DNA of 64,000 nt from Hypomesus transpacificus (lineage: Eukaryota; Chordata; Actinopteri; Osmeriformes; Osmeridae). Position 1 is the first letter of the stretch. Every line of letters begins with the position of its first letter. The stretch covers positions 248,001 to 312,000 of the forward strand of contig NW_025813700.1 in assembly GCF_021917145.1 (NCBI RefSeq), read 5' to 3'. Positions 29,602 to 50,045 of the stretch are shown here, one piece after another. Made by a program: the position numbers and the translations under genes. The notes beneath the pieces were generated by a model. It was not told the origin of the DNA and searched no databases. It saw nothing but the letters and a program-made list of their open reading frames with translations.

Positions 29602-32600
29602 ATGAATAGACAAGAGGTGACTCCCGCTGGAAACGAGGAGCAGGAAGATATGGACAGGTCAAATTCCGATAGTTCATTGGGAGAGGGTGCATCTGCCTGT
29701 GGAAGAAGTACACCGGATGGTGGGGATGAGCTGGAATTTTATATTCCAGAGAGGAGACCCTCCCTGGATCTAGGGAATCCGACACGAATGGACACTAGTC
29801 ACTGGTAATGTCCCCCCTTCTCTACTTGTAGCCACAGTAGAGACAATGTGTTGGGAATAAAGAATGAGAAGGAATAATCGTCCCACTGTGTGTGTGTATG
29901 TGTGTGTGTATGTGTGTGTGTGTGCACCTGTAGGCATGAGGTGGAAAGGGCCCATTCTCCAGTGCCTAGCTACACTTCAATGGAGAGTGATGGCATCCAA
30001 AAACCAGACAAGGAAGACGAAGAAGCTGAATCCTCCACAAAGTCTGGAAAAACACTTTTTTTTTGTCTCTTTTTGTTTTCGTTGTACTTTATCACCACAG
30101 CAAATCACACATACTTAAAAGAGTAAATCACTTTTGTCTAAGCAAACTGTTACCAAGGTATTTTTAGCATGGTGATTCATAGTCAATGTTGTTTGTTCAC
30201 AGGGTCCAGCTGGAAAGAACTGAGTCTTACTCTAGCTCCTACTCTCTGGACAGCGATGACTGTGAGAGGAGAACTAAGAAGTAAGAATAAACCACTCACA
30301 GACCAATTCAATGGTCCCTGTACAATCGCATACTCTTTGCATGTTAGTGTGTGTGTGTCATTTAGGTTACAATTGCACGAGCTTGTGGTTTTGATATCTC
30401 ACCATTGTTTCCCCCAGGGATCGAAAGGCTGAACCCAAAGCAGCGTCCGAACTTCCTGATAGACCAGAACTGATCAAAGACCCAGATGCCAAAAGACACC
30501 CTGCACTCACAGTGGACTTTACCTTTAAGGTAGAAATCACATCATTAAACTATTCCCTTGAAGTGGCTGGCCTATTCATTTTCTTAAGGGGGAATTGTGA
30601 GCATTGTCGAGAAATCGTTTGCACTGTGACCCTGTGTTATCATTTTACCCCTGGGCAAGTTGAATGAGCTTTTTGTGTGAAACTATTTCAAACACCCCCA
30701 CGTTTGTTTTACTTCCTTGATAACCTACATTACCTGTTTAGAAATAGACACACGGTGTGTTGAATCAATCAGCATCATACACCAGTTGTGAACCAGTTAT
30801 TACTGATTACTTTTACCAGGCTGCTTAAACGAATACACCTCAATTCGAGCATTTTTACAAGGCATTACAACTCCATTCTGCCTCCTCCTTTTGATCCCAG
30901 GCCATCAGAAAGACTCTGGAGAAGATGGAGGAACATCAGCTGCGGCACTTTAAGGACACTCTGTGGAGACGCTACCCAGAGTCCTTCAGTAGTCCTCCCC
31001 GGACCATGGATATGGTGGACCTTGTGGACAGGCTGCTGGAGTGTTACGACCTGGAGGTGGCGCTGCAGCTCACAAAGGCTCTGCTCAAGGACAGGGGGCT
31101 CACCAAGCTGGTCACCTACATCGAAGACCTCATCTTGAAAAGTATGTATGCTAAAACCTCATTTTGAAAAGTATGTATGCTAAAACCTCATTTTGAAAAG
31201 TATGTATGCTAAAACCTCATTTTGAAAAGAATGTATGCTCACACCATGTCTTGATACCGATATGCATGATTTCAAATGGGTTGTGGAAGGATGTTCTCTC
31301 TTTTGAATGTACTGTATATTGCTCTGCAGACAGGGTTCATATACATGAGAGATTGCTCCTCCAGACATCTGTAATACCAAATAATTTTCATTAGTATTAC
31401 TCAAAACGAAAGAGGATTACATTTAGGTGAGGATATCCCTTTATTGACCTTTCTCACCGTGATTTCCACCACTGTTTTGTTGCAGATGAAGTCCGTTATG
31501 AACTGAAACAAGCTCTGAAGACGAAGTATAACAGTGCATATGAGGGTCTGGCCAACCAGGGAGAACAGAAGGTCTTTGACAGCATTTACACAGAGCTCTA
31601 CATAACAGACGGTGGCAATTATGGGCCAAATATTGAGCATGAGGTGAGGACCATCGAGAGGCTCGACACCAAACGCAAGCCAGAAAAGCGGATCACGTGG
31701 AAGGACATCTTGAAACAGGAAGTGATTGAAAAGGACTACATCAGGTCCGTGGTCAGCAACGGGGTGGCGGGGAGCGGGAAGTCGATGGCCGTCCAGAAGT
31801 TCATCCTGGAATGGGCCGAGGGGAGGTCACACGAACACGTCTACTTCCTGTTCCCTCTGCCCTTCAGAGAGCTCAACAAGTTCAAGGGCGCCAAGTTGGG
31901 TCTCCTGGAGATAGTCCACACGATGTTCCCCGAGACCGCCAGGCTGAAGAGCCTCGAATGCGACGAGGGCAAGGTGATGTTCATCTGCGACGGCCTGGAA
32001 GAGTACTACAGGCGACTCGACTGCCACCGCATCGGGAGCTTTCACGACAACGACGACAGCAGGGACTCCCACGTGGTGGTGGCCAACCTCATCAAGGGCA
32101 ACATGATCAGCAACAGCGTCCTCTGGGTCACCTCTCGGCCCCGGTGCTCCACCTACCTGCCCGCCGAGAGCGTCCACCAATTGATGGACGTTCGCGGCTT
32201 CACGGACGAACAGAAGGAACACTACTTCCGGACTCGGTTCCCCGATCCGGCGCTGGCGGACAGGGTGATGGCCCATCTGACCTCCTGCAAGACGATGTAC
32301 ATCATGTGTCATCTCCCCACCTTCTGCTGGGTGGTGTGCAGCCAGTTCCAGCGCACCATCAGGGAACAGGGCCCGCAGGCAGAGCTGCCCAAGGGACTCA
32401 CCCAGATGTACACGCAGCTGCTGCTGGTTCTGCTGCGTGTCCGGGACAACAAGGTGTCGTCCGAAAGCGAAGAGGCTTTCAACGCCACCGACTTCCTCCT
32501 GAAACTGGGGAAGTTGGCCTTGGCCATGCTGGAGAAGGGCAAGACCACCATCTCCAAGGAGCTGTGGAAGGAGAGTGGACTCAAGAAGAGCGACACGGTC

Positions 32601-33101
32601 ACGAGCAGCGGCCTGTGCACGGAGTTCATGATCGAGCAGTTCATCATGTACCAGGAGAGGGTCCAGACCTTCATCCACCCCACTTTTCAGGAGTACATGG
32701 CTGCCTTCTACGCCTTCATCTCCTTCAAGAACCTGGGGAAGAACGTCCTCGAGCCGGCCCTGCGGAACAAGTTGACGCGCATGTTCAAGGAGCCCAACCT
32801 GATCGAGCTGCACCGGTGCGCCGTGGAGCGGACTTTGCAGTGCCAGGATGGAGTCATGGACGTGTTCCTGCGCTTCCTCCTGGGCATGGCCCTGGAGTCC
32901 AATCAGGAGCTGCTGCAGGGCTTCTTGACCAGTAAACACAGGAGCTCCTCTGTCGTCAAGGAGACCTGCGCCCTACTCAGGAAGAAGATCAAAGAGAATC
33001 ACTACCCTGATAGGAATGCCAACCTGCAACTGTGCCTGGAGGAGTTGGGTGCGGCCGCGGTTAGCCGGTCGAACTCTGTGAGCGAGCACAGAGTCGTTTG
33101 A
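29602..33101 (+). CDS. NLR-family protein: peptide repeats-PYD-FISNA-NACHT, no LRR
   Basis: Predicted cytosolic innate immune sensor or regulator. Exons: 29602-29804, 29934-30041, 30203-30280, 30418-30529, 30901-31141, 31486-33101, giving about 785 aa in phase. The donor of exon 2 (AAA then GTCTGG) is weak. Exons 2-3 carry the fish NLR N-terminal repeat pattern (SPVPSYTSMESD; ERTESYSSSYSLDSDD). Exon 5 is an 80-residue PYD-like six-helix domain. Exon 6 starts with FISNA (EGLANQGEQKV, IYTELYITDGG, EHEVRTIE), then NACHT with Walker A GVAGSGKS and Walker B-like VMFICDGLEEYY, then a winged-helix/HD2-type region ending TFIHPTFQEYMAAFYAF. The frame stops 180 residues later with no leucine-rich repeats and no B30.2 exon before the next gene. 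It belongs to the fish-specific FISNA NLRs. The LRR-less layout recalls mammalian NLRP10, but orthology is not claimed. Confidence 0.85.
31137..31228 (+). repeat. 29-bp minisatellite copying a splice donor
   Basis: The unit aaaagtatgtatgctaaaac plus ctcattttg repeats three times, with a decayed fourth start. The first copy spans the end of NLR exon 5 and its donor, so the sequence AAAA-GTATGT occurs three times at 29-base spacing. Confidence 0.9.
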
Positions 33102-33245
33102 CAGAACGCTGACTTGCGCGACCTATCTGGGTATTGGAAGCGAAAGCTGTGGGTAAAATCGGTAGGCTGGAAACGTCCAACCAAGAGGTGGGTGTTACTC
33201 CACACATTAGCCACAAGGTGGCAGCATGATTCCTTATTTCAACTT

Positions 33246-33251
33246 AATAAA
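33246..33251 (+). terminator. Poly(A) signal of the NLR
   Basis: AATAAA 145 bases after the stop codon. A second candidate lies near 33507. Confidence 0.55.
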
Positions 33252-33560
33252 GTGAGCTTATTCAGCCATTCACTGGTTTTAGGATGTGGATAATTACTTC
33301 ACATGTCTTTATTGAAAGGGACACAGAATGTTGGTATTAATAAGGAGATTTACTTTTAAGAGTTTGTGTTATTGCTATGAAAATCAGTGCCTCTTGTTCA
33401 TTACTGGAACCCTCTAAAATAAAAATGTATTGAGGAACTGTTTCACCCAAAGAGCAGGGTTTCTTTGACATTACATTTTTTGTTTGGACTGGGTTTTAAC
33501 TAAATGTTAAATAAAAAAATGTCAACTGGAAGGTTACATACGATAACCCTTTTATGAGAT

Positions 33561-33566
33561 TTTATT
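33561..33566 (-). terminator. Poly(A) signal of the IL18BP-like gene
   Basis: AATAAA on the minus strand (TTTATT on plus), about 380 bases past the stop codon. The two convergent transcripts would end within about 300 bases of each other. Confidence 0.45.
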
Positions 33567-33946
33567 GTTTAAAAATATACATTTCTACATTTGATTCCAC
33601 TGCAAATATCAAAATAGCAGTACCAATATCAGACATACCATTGTTAAATGGGGATCATTGTATATACTGAAAACAGGTTCAACCATCTTTATAACTATTT
33701 TCTTTGAATCCATAACCTATTTTATGATTTAACTTCACCAAGGGTACTCACAATTTTGTAACTAAATCACACATTTGTAATATTTTGGGGGGGGGGTGAA
33801 TGAAAGGGGCATGCATTTTACAGTAAAGTCATAATAAATAGCTAAAAAGTGAATGCCCTGTATCAGAAGTAACAACTGAATCAAAATGACCCATGCTATA
33901 CATCCAAGTGTTAATCACAATAATTCTGTTTGATACAATTCACTTT

Positions 33947-35107
33947 TCAGATACACTTGACAACATTTTTCTTCTGTTTTCTATAATTTCTTTGCCTTGT
34001 TAATCTTGTCCTCTGTGACGATCTTTGCCTCTGAGATGGACAGAAAGAAACGTTGTTATCACCACGCGTGAACACAGTATGTTCATTTAGCAGAGGCTTT
34101 TTAACTACAGTGTCACACAGGGATTCAGACCGCCAACCTGTTGATCTGCAGTTAAATACTGGTGCACCCACACCTCATGAAGAGTTTGTTGTGGGGGTAT
34201 TTTCAGTAAAAGTACCATGTCATTGGTCACTTACTAGTTTGAAATGCTTCTGGCTCCTCCCAGTAGGACTTATTGCTACACAGGTGATGCTGGAACTGAA
34301 GTCCTCCAGCAGCACTGTGGTGAACTTCAGACAGCTCTGAAGTACCTCACCTTCCCCTGACCTGAAACCAGAAGACTCCAAACTTATACTTGCCCATAGA
34401 GTAGATATGCACCAACAATTTCCTATCATCAGGAGCTACCTTGTGTCTATTATGTGTCTTTATTGCTTTAATGTGAGAGATAATCATGATTTGGTCAGGG
34501 TGTATTTTCTTATTGATTTGATAATTAAATAAAGTCATAAAATATCAAATATACTTACTCCTCTGTCTCAGTAATTCTGCCTTTGACGACATCTTGATTA
34601 AGGAAGGTGCCATTGACCAGCCAGTAGATCACGCTGAAGTCCCCAAACTTTGAATTTGTCATACAGTTTAGATGCAACGGCATACCTGAGAATTAGAATA
34701 CACATTTAATACCACCACTACACAGTATACATCTGGGATATTTTTTTGTAGCTGATACAAGTTCAAACAGGCAACGTAGTCTTTGTCAAAATGTAGTGAG
34801 TTCAGTGTTATATAAAAAAAGACATTACCTTTTTGGGCAAAGATTATATTATTTTTTGGTCCAAGGATTTTGGGAGGCCCCTCCTGAGACAAATCTGTAA
34901 TATAAAAGGTTTTGTTTTTTAAAGTCATGAATCCATTTTGTCAATAGAAAGCCACAGGCACGCACACACACACACACACACACCTGTTGATGCTTTACAC
35001 AGCTGGAAGCAGAGAGATCCAAAAACTGCAATAAACACAGAACACACTCTAAACACACCATTTCTACTGATGTACATGTCAGTGAAATTTGAGCAAATCA
35101 GAGCCAT
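33947..35107 (-). CDS. il18bp: Interleukin-18-binding protein-like secreted Ig-domain protein
   Basis: Small secreted antagonist of IL-18. Exons: 34984-35107, 34829-34894, 34559-34685, 34235-34361, 33947-34030, giving 175 aa in phase. Exon 1 encodes a hydrophobic signal segment (VFRVCSVFIAVFGSLCF). A shorter start at the second Met (35077-35075) is possible. Exons 2-4 encode one Ig-like domain: LHLNC, then FSVIYWLVNGTFL, which parallels FSILYWLGNGSFI of human IL18BP, then a second Cys in SSSITCVAI. Exon 5 in the phase-consistent frame gives a basic tail ending KKNVVKCI. The position next to RNF121 matches human, where IL18BP neighbours RNF121, and this raises confidence above what sequence alone would give. 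The donor of exon 1 is the first GT of a GT microsatellite. Confidence 0.75.
34081..34165 (-). repeat. Possible degenerate SINE fragment
   Basis: Words resembling the SINE tail (catttagcagaggct) and an inverted B-box (gggattcagaccgccaacc) occur in the last IL18BP intron. The match is weak. Confidence 0.3.
34961..34983. repeat. (CA)n microsatellite at a splice donor
   Basis: On the minus strand the GT run begins exactly at the donor of IL18BP exon 1 (CAACAG then GTGTGT). Confidence 0.85.
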
Positions 35108-35550
35108 TACCTGTAAGGGTCTGTTTCAGCTGCATGTTGATTCCTTTTCCAACAAGTTGTTAGATGTTCCGGCTGCTTCTGACACTACCTCTAAATGTTC
35201 GATATATATACACACAACACGCGTTCAGACATACACTACTTCCTTATTTGCCAGATAAACAATGAGAAGTACATAGAAACAACACTGGGTGTGTGACACG
35301 ACCTTAAACACACCCACAACAAGGGAAACCCCACTCATTTGAGATTCCTGATTTAGCTGCCTGGTTCCAGGCATGCGTCTATTAGTGAACCAATACAAAA
35401 AAAAAAATGGTTTCACAAAAGCTAAACTACAAGGCCTCACATATCACAATGGATTGTGTCATATACTGTAAACTAAACACATATTCCCCATGTATCACAT
35501 CAGGTCTAAAATGATTTAAAAAAAATATTCACTTGGTCATGACTGTGGCT

Positions 35551-35556
35551 TTTATT
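35551..35556 (-). terminator. Poly(A) signal of RNF121
   Basis: AATAAA on the minus strand, about 670 bases past the RNF121 stop. The 3'UTR would include a G-rich stretch at 35690-35706 and a long G tract at about 36128-36146. Confidence 0.45.
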
Positions 35557-36221
35557 ATAAACAGTCAAGAAAACAAAACATAGCAATGGACAAGACAAAA
35601 CCAACGATGAAATGTAATTTGCCTTTCAGCCTACTACCGTACCTGGAGAACCACCCACGGAGAGCAGGGAGAAAGGGGGGCTGAGGACCCCCCTGGGGGG
35701 GGGGGGAGAAACAGACACCACAACCCTTCAATCCACCAGCTGCTGCACACCAGGAGAGCCCCCTACCACAAGGTTGTAAGATTTAACAACAACAAAAGTT
35801 TGACTGGCCCTCTATAGTGGTCCAAGCACTCTCCTGGGCCATTCAATCCTCGTACCCAATATCACACTTTAAGACAAGAGTCTGAGACAAGCAACGCAAT
35901 CGACTTGGAACCGCTTTACTAGGCCATTTCATTAACAATGCAAATGTTTTAGTTCTGATTTGAGATGAGAAAACAGAGGAAGTAAAGAAAACATTAAATT
36001 TGACATACAAACCCATATCACTAGTAACATTCAAATTAATCTTAAATACCAATACAATGTGCCTATAAATATATACAAAAAGTACACGTTTAGACACTGT
36101 TTATACAGGTTAATTAGTCCATTGTCGGAGGGGGGGGGGGGGGGGGTGTCCCCCTGTTTTCCAGGCTGGTGCAGTCTCTTCATCAGGGGGCTTGTGTGTC
36201 CTTCTCCTTCACAGCACCAGG

Positions 36222-40353
<4,132 letters not shown>

Positions 40354-40801
40354 CTTCGGGGAGTAGGGAGTGCTTATTCCGGGTTGAGGAAGTGTGTTCC
40401 AATCAAAACGCTGCAAGAGAGTTCTTGTTCCTAATGTCAACATGTAGTAAATGGTACACTCGTTTTGGTGTCCGGCAATAGCCGTTTGTTTATCCAGTGG
40501 ACACAAATGAGTGTTGATTTCTCCACCACGGCATTGGCCGAATGATGCTCGTGTCTTAAACCTAATAGCTAACCTCGGACGTACGGCACAATTGCATTTA
40601 ATTTATTAGCATACTTAATCCATATTGTATGTAACCGGCGATTGAGCAAAGAGTCACAGTACACATATCGAGCGTACCTACAGATTAACATGCGATTTGT
40701 GTTGGCCTTGGCGGGTAAAATCAAACACAACTAGGAAGTAGGCATGTTGTTCGAGAGGGTACAGGTAGGCCTATAGTTTGATTTTTTGTAACTATCAAGA
40801 C
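40354..40801. promoter_or_regulatory. Bidirectional promoter interval, RNF121 and XNDC1
   Basis: The two start codons are 448 bases apart and point away from each other, so both promoters lie here. No TATA box was convincing on either strand, which fits housekeeping-type promoters. Confidence 0.5.
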
Positions 40802-41795
40802 ATGGCTCCGGTAAAAATAAAGCACGTCGTTTCTTTCACTTCACAGGTAAACATGTTATTATAATTGTGCATCTAATCTAACACTTTCTCATTGCACAGC
40901 CTGTGAATGACACTTCCCTGGGAGTTTTGAAGGGTCCGCTATTCGTCTAATCTAGCGGTCTAGATTAGAAGTTTCAGACTATTGCTATTTTCCTGTCATT
41001 GCAGGACCCCAAAAGTACAGTTGGCAACCTGTTTGATGAGGATGCAGGTACCCGATCGTGGCTTTGTAACCCGCACGACCACAGTGGAGTTCTAAAAGCA
41101 GAGTTGCAATTGGAGCATACCACTTGTATTAGATATATTGATTTGGGTGAGTCTTTCGATAACAATGTGCTTTTAGCAGTTTTACGAAATCTAGCATGAA
41201 ATAAATGTTATATGTATTTTATATGCATATATGTATATTATATGCATATATATAAATATGTTGAATATGAAGAACGTTATTGCGCTACTGCAACTGCTTT
41301 GCCTCTTTCAAGGGAACTGTGGATCCGCGTTCATCCAGATTGATGTAGGGCGCTCGTCTTGGCCGCCGGACCACCCATACACCACCCTCTTACCAACCAC
41401 AACCTTAATGAGCCCTGCGGAATCACGGCAGGGCACCGTCAGGACGGGAGTGCGAATGTTCAAGAAAGGTGCAAATTAGATACGCCTACATGTCCCTTTT
41501 TATTAGCCTATACCTAATGCATGGGATAGTCACGTTCAATTGGTTCAAAGCAATGGATAGCATTCTCAAGAGTGCACTGTACTTAGATACACAGTGTGTG
41601 GACACAAACATATCTGTCCTCTCTCAGGTGACTTCTTGTCAGAGGGTGCCGAGGACAGCTGGGACCGAGTGAGAGTCACCTGCTCTCAGCCCTTCAACCG
41701 ACGTTCCCAGTTCGGCCTGTCCTTTCTCCGTATCCGAAGTGCCAAGGGGGGAAAACGACTGTGTTACCACTCAGCAGGTTAGCTAAGAGAACGGG

Positions 41796-41829
<34 letters not shown>

Positions 41830-43211
41830 AGTGTGTTTAGCATAGAGGCCAATTGCCTGGTAGTTGCAGTTGGCTGCAGTGCTTCAGTTGAATATGATGG
41901 AAGGTAAATATTAGAATTTGGTTGTTAGACTGAGTGTTGTAGTGGTGGAATAGCGGAGTGCTACTTTGGTATCATAGGTTGAAGTTCTCGGTGTCTTTGT
42001 CAATTCAGAAAGCACTGGAAGGCCACTCACCAGGTGTGGGAGAGTGGCTCTCCAGCCCGGCAGTCCAGAGAACCTTCTTTCGGGAAAAGAGTCGGTAAGA
42101 CATCTCACAGGTTGTACTACCGTTTTTTTTTGGGATTAGCTAAACTTAAATAGACCACCGACTTGGTCCAATGTTGGATCGATTGTGTCTATATAATGTA
42201 TGACGTTAGAGGGGTTTGTTTCCAGCAAAGACATTCCGATGGCTTCCGTCGGTTTGAGTCGGACGGCACGCATGGTACTTTCAGCTGCCTCCCGCCACCC
42301 TGCACCGAAGTCTCTATCCAACACACCCTCTAGTCCTCCAAACACATGTGCCCCTCCCAAGACTGCCACATGTACACCTTCCACTGCAGAAGAAAATGTA
42401 CTGACCAGTAATATACATCCGCACACAGGTAGAGTTACATGTATTTATTTTTTACGTTGATTCTCAATCATCCATGCGTCAGTCTGTTTTTAGTGGTCAA
42501 TACGCACACGTGCTTAGTGTTTCATAAATGCCTTTCAGCTTCGAAGGCGTGTTTAATCTCAGCTCTCAGCCCAAAGGACAATAATAATCTCAGACAACCA
42601 AAGAGAAAAAAAAACTCTAACACAAGGTATAATATGATCATGTCAAGAGTTCTGCAGTGGAACTTCTGTCGAATTGACGAAATTGCATAACATTTATGCG
42701 GGTTTCGGCTATTCTTAATACTTCTCCAATCTCTGTCTAGACGTGATCAGCTAAATGAGTCTCCCTGTAAGAAACAGAGAGAACCTCAGAGCAGGAGGTC
42801 TCTCTCACCAGTCTCTACAGCCAGGCTCCCTTCTCACCTCTCTCCTGCTGGAGATATAGAGACCACTTGCCCTATATGTGGAGGTAAGCATTCGTTGGGC
42901 GTAATGAATCCATCTTTGATAACATGTATGATCAGTCTTCAGTTTAATAATACATGTTCTTTTCTGTCTGTCTCTCTTCCACAGAGTTTTTCACGGCCGA
43001 ATACCTGCCTCTCCATGCCTCTTCCTGTCAGGGGGCAGACGCAGTGCACCCTGGGATTGTGAGTTCTCTCCCCCTGTCCCCTGACCCTCCCTCCAGCCCG
43101 GAGGAAGACATGTTTCCTTGCCCTGTCTGCTCCTTCAGATTCCCTGCCTCTCGCATCCAGCTGCACGCCAGCACCTGTGGAGAATTGAGCCCCTTCATTT
43201 GGCTGGACTGA
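40802..43211 (+). CDS. xndc1: XRCC1 N-terminal domain-containing protein with two zinc fingers
   Basis: Probable DNA-repair-related protein. Exons: 40802-40846, 41005-41146, 41313-41468, 41628-41777, 42013-42094, 42226-42428, 42539-42626, 42741-42883, 42985-43211, giving 411 aa in phase. Residues 1-165 form the XRCC1-NTD fold family: KIKHVVSFTSQDPK, GSAFIQIDVGRSSWP, VRMFKKGDFL, WDRVRVTCSQPFNRRSQFG. A Ser/Pro-rich linker follows, with WLSSPAVQRTFFREKS. Two C-terminal CCHC fingers end it: CPICGEFFTAEYLPLHASSC (its first exon junction falls inside) and CPVCSFRFPASRIQLHASTC. Their C-x2-C and H-x3-C spacing resembles UBZ-type ubiquitin-binding fingers. Its position between RNF121 and TRPC2 matches the mammalian locus, where Xndc1 reads through into Trpc2. 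Exon 5 uses the acceptor gaaag (42012), chosen because it alone keeps phase. Confidence 0.88.
41797..41827. repeat. Poly(G) tract, about 30 bases
   Basis: A run of about 30 G lies 20-50 bases past the donor of XNDC1 exon 4. Comparable G or C tracts occur at 46854-46888, 46228-46254, 54047-54073, 23967-23999 and 18387-18400. Confidence 0.85.
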
Positions 43212-43959
43212 GCTAATATAAATTGGCTAACATATGTCTTTATACATTCTTAGTTACTCTTTCGATACAAAGTTTATGTTGTAACGGAGACTTTTATATT
43301 TCTGTAACCGAAGCTTGTTAAGAGAACCTTGTTTTTGCTCGTACATGTTTACGATTTACATGTTGTCTATTAATGATTACACACTAAAATAGTATGTATA
43401 GTTACTGCTGTGATGTCTAAATGGGATGAAAACAAAACCAACGATTTATAATAAAATGTTAATTGATGTTGACTGTTACTAGTTGTTCCTTTGAGAGCCT
43501 CCATCCCTCCTTTTGCTCCTCAGGGAAATGGTAATGGCTGCAACCTGTTACCAGTTGTCTCTTTAGCACCACGACACAGTCTTAAAGAAGGGGGGGGGGG
43601 GGATGTGTTCGTCCTGGTGAGGGGAGGGGCACAACCCTCACTTGCGTCTAACTAGGCGTGAGACACCCTGAAACCTTCTTGTTTTTTAATTGGCCCTGTC
43701 CCATGGGGTTAAAGATGTGTTATTTGGTTTGTGAGGAGCAATTTCATGCCTTACAGTCAGTTGAGAGCACATGACTGCAGTGTTCAGTCGGTTTTTAGCA
43801 CACACCAAAACCAGTTTTTCCCTCTGCTACATTTCCCTCATCCATCCTCAATCGTTCAAATAGTTGGACTGCCAGATAGAATGGGAGGTCGTCAACTGAT
43901 TTAAGGACAACGACTCTGTTATCTGTTATCAGTATCGGTACTGCCTGATCCTCGAAAAT

Positions 43960-49176
<5,217 letters not shown>

Positions 49177-49520
49177 TTGTTATAACATGATATGTTCAAG
49201 TCTTCATGGCTTTGGTGACCATGAGGAAGTTAGATTTACTATATCTGCAGCATTCGTTCTTGCAGTAGAGGAGATGCAGTGTGAGGCGATAGCGTAGTGA
49301 TGGTGTGATTTTTCAAATACTCATTTGCACTGTTTACTGAGGAATGTTGTAATGATATAATCTGCTCCAAGACTAAGATAACAAGGTGGGCTTGCTTAAA
49401 TTATACTCGTTTCAGACTTAACTCATGACTAATTAATGAATAAGTACATTGTCGATACAAAAAAAAAATATGGAATCAATGGCAAAGAAGTGGATAGAAT
49501 TGAATGACAAGTGCAATTTA

Positions 49521-49526
49521 AATAAA
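49521..49526 (+). terminator. Poly(A) signal of TRPC2
   Basis: AATAAA, 345 bases after the stop codon. Confidence 0.55.
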
Positions 49527-49909
49527 CATTTCAAATAGTTGAACATGTAATGAAATTGCTTCTGTGTATCTATTCAATAACCTGCTTGCAAAATGAATCA
49601 CTGATGATTCTCCACGGCCGCTTAAGTTATTATGCCGTTTCCGTCTCATTGCCTCTAATCAGGCTGGGTAACCTTGTGTTGCTATGTACAGGTCTCAGCT
49701 TGCAGAACACTTGCTGCTCCCTCGAGGTTGCCAGAGCAACTCATTAAATCCTCACTTGAAGTGTCACATCCCCCCTCCCCTGTCTCAAGACTGCACACCT
49801 GAGTTCCTCTCCTGTATGGAAAAATAACAGGCTGGCTCAGAGATGTACTGTAGCACCAGGCCTAGGATGACGGTTGCCTTTTAATTCACTAGGTTTAAAA
49901 ACCCTCCTT

Positions 49910-50045
49910 TGGGGTTCCCAAGTGGCTCACTGGTTGGAGTACTACATGGGCTGAGGTTTTACCGTAATGAACCAGGTTCGATGCCAGGCTATTTGCTGCA
50001 TGTCTTCCACTCTGTCCATCTTTTCTTAATCCAATAAAGATGACA
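49910..50045 (+). mobile_element. Different tRNA-derived SINE (third family)
   Basis: Reads ggttcccaagtggctcactg (A-box), caggttcgatgcc (B-box), tttgctgcatgtcttccact, a pyrimidine-rich stretch and a final ccaataaagatgacaaa. This is the layout of a common teleost tRNA-derived SINE whose body is gctgcatgtc plus pyrimidines. It is unlike the main family here and is diverged. Confidence 0.65.

Noticed and set aside
31827-32939. Antisense open frame of 370 aa and an alternative sense-strand frame of 374 aa across the NACHT exon
   Set aside because: Both are other-frame shadows of a GC-rich coding exon. Their translations are low complexity with no known domain, while the NLR frame shows Walker A, FISNA and correct splice phases.
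42009-42012. Acceptor at 42008 for XNDC1 exon 5
   Set aside because: It puts exon 6 out of frame and leads to a stop. The acceptor at 42011-42012 restores phase through to the zinc fingers.
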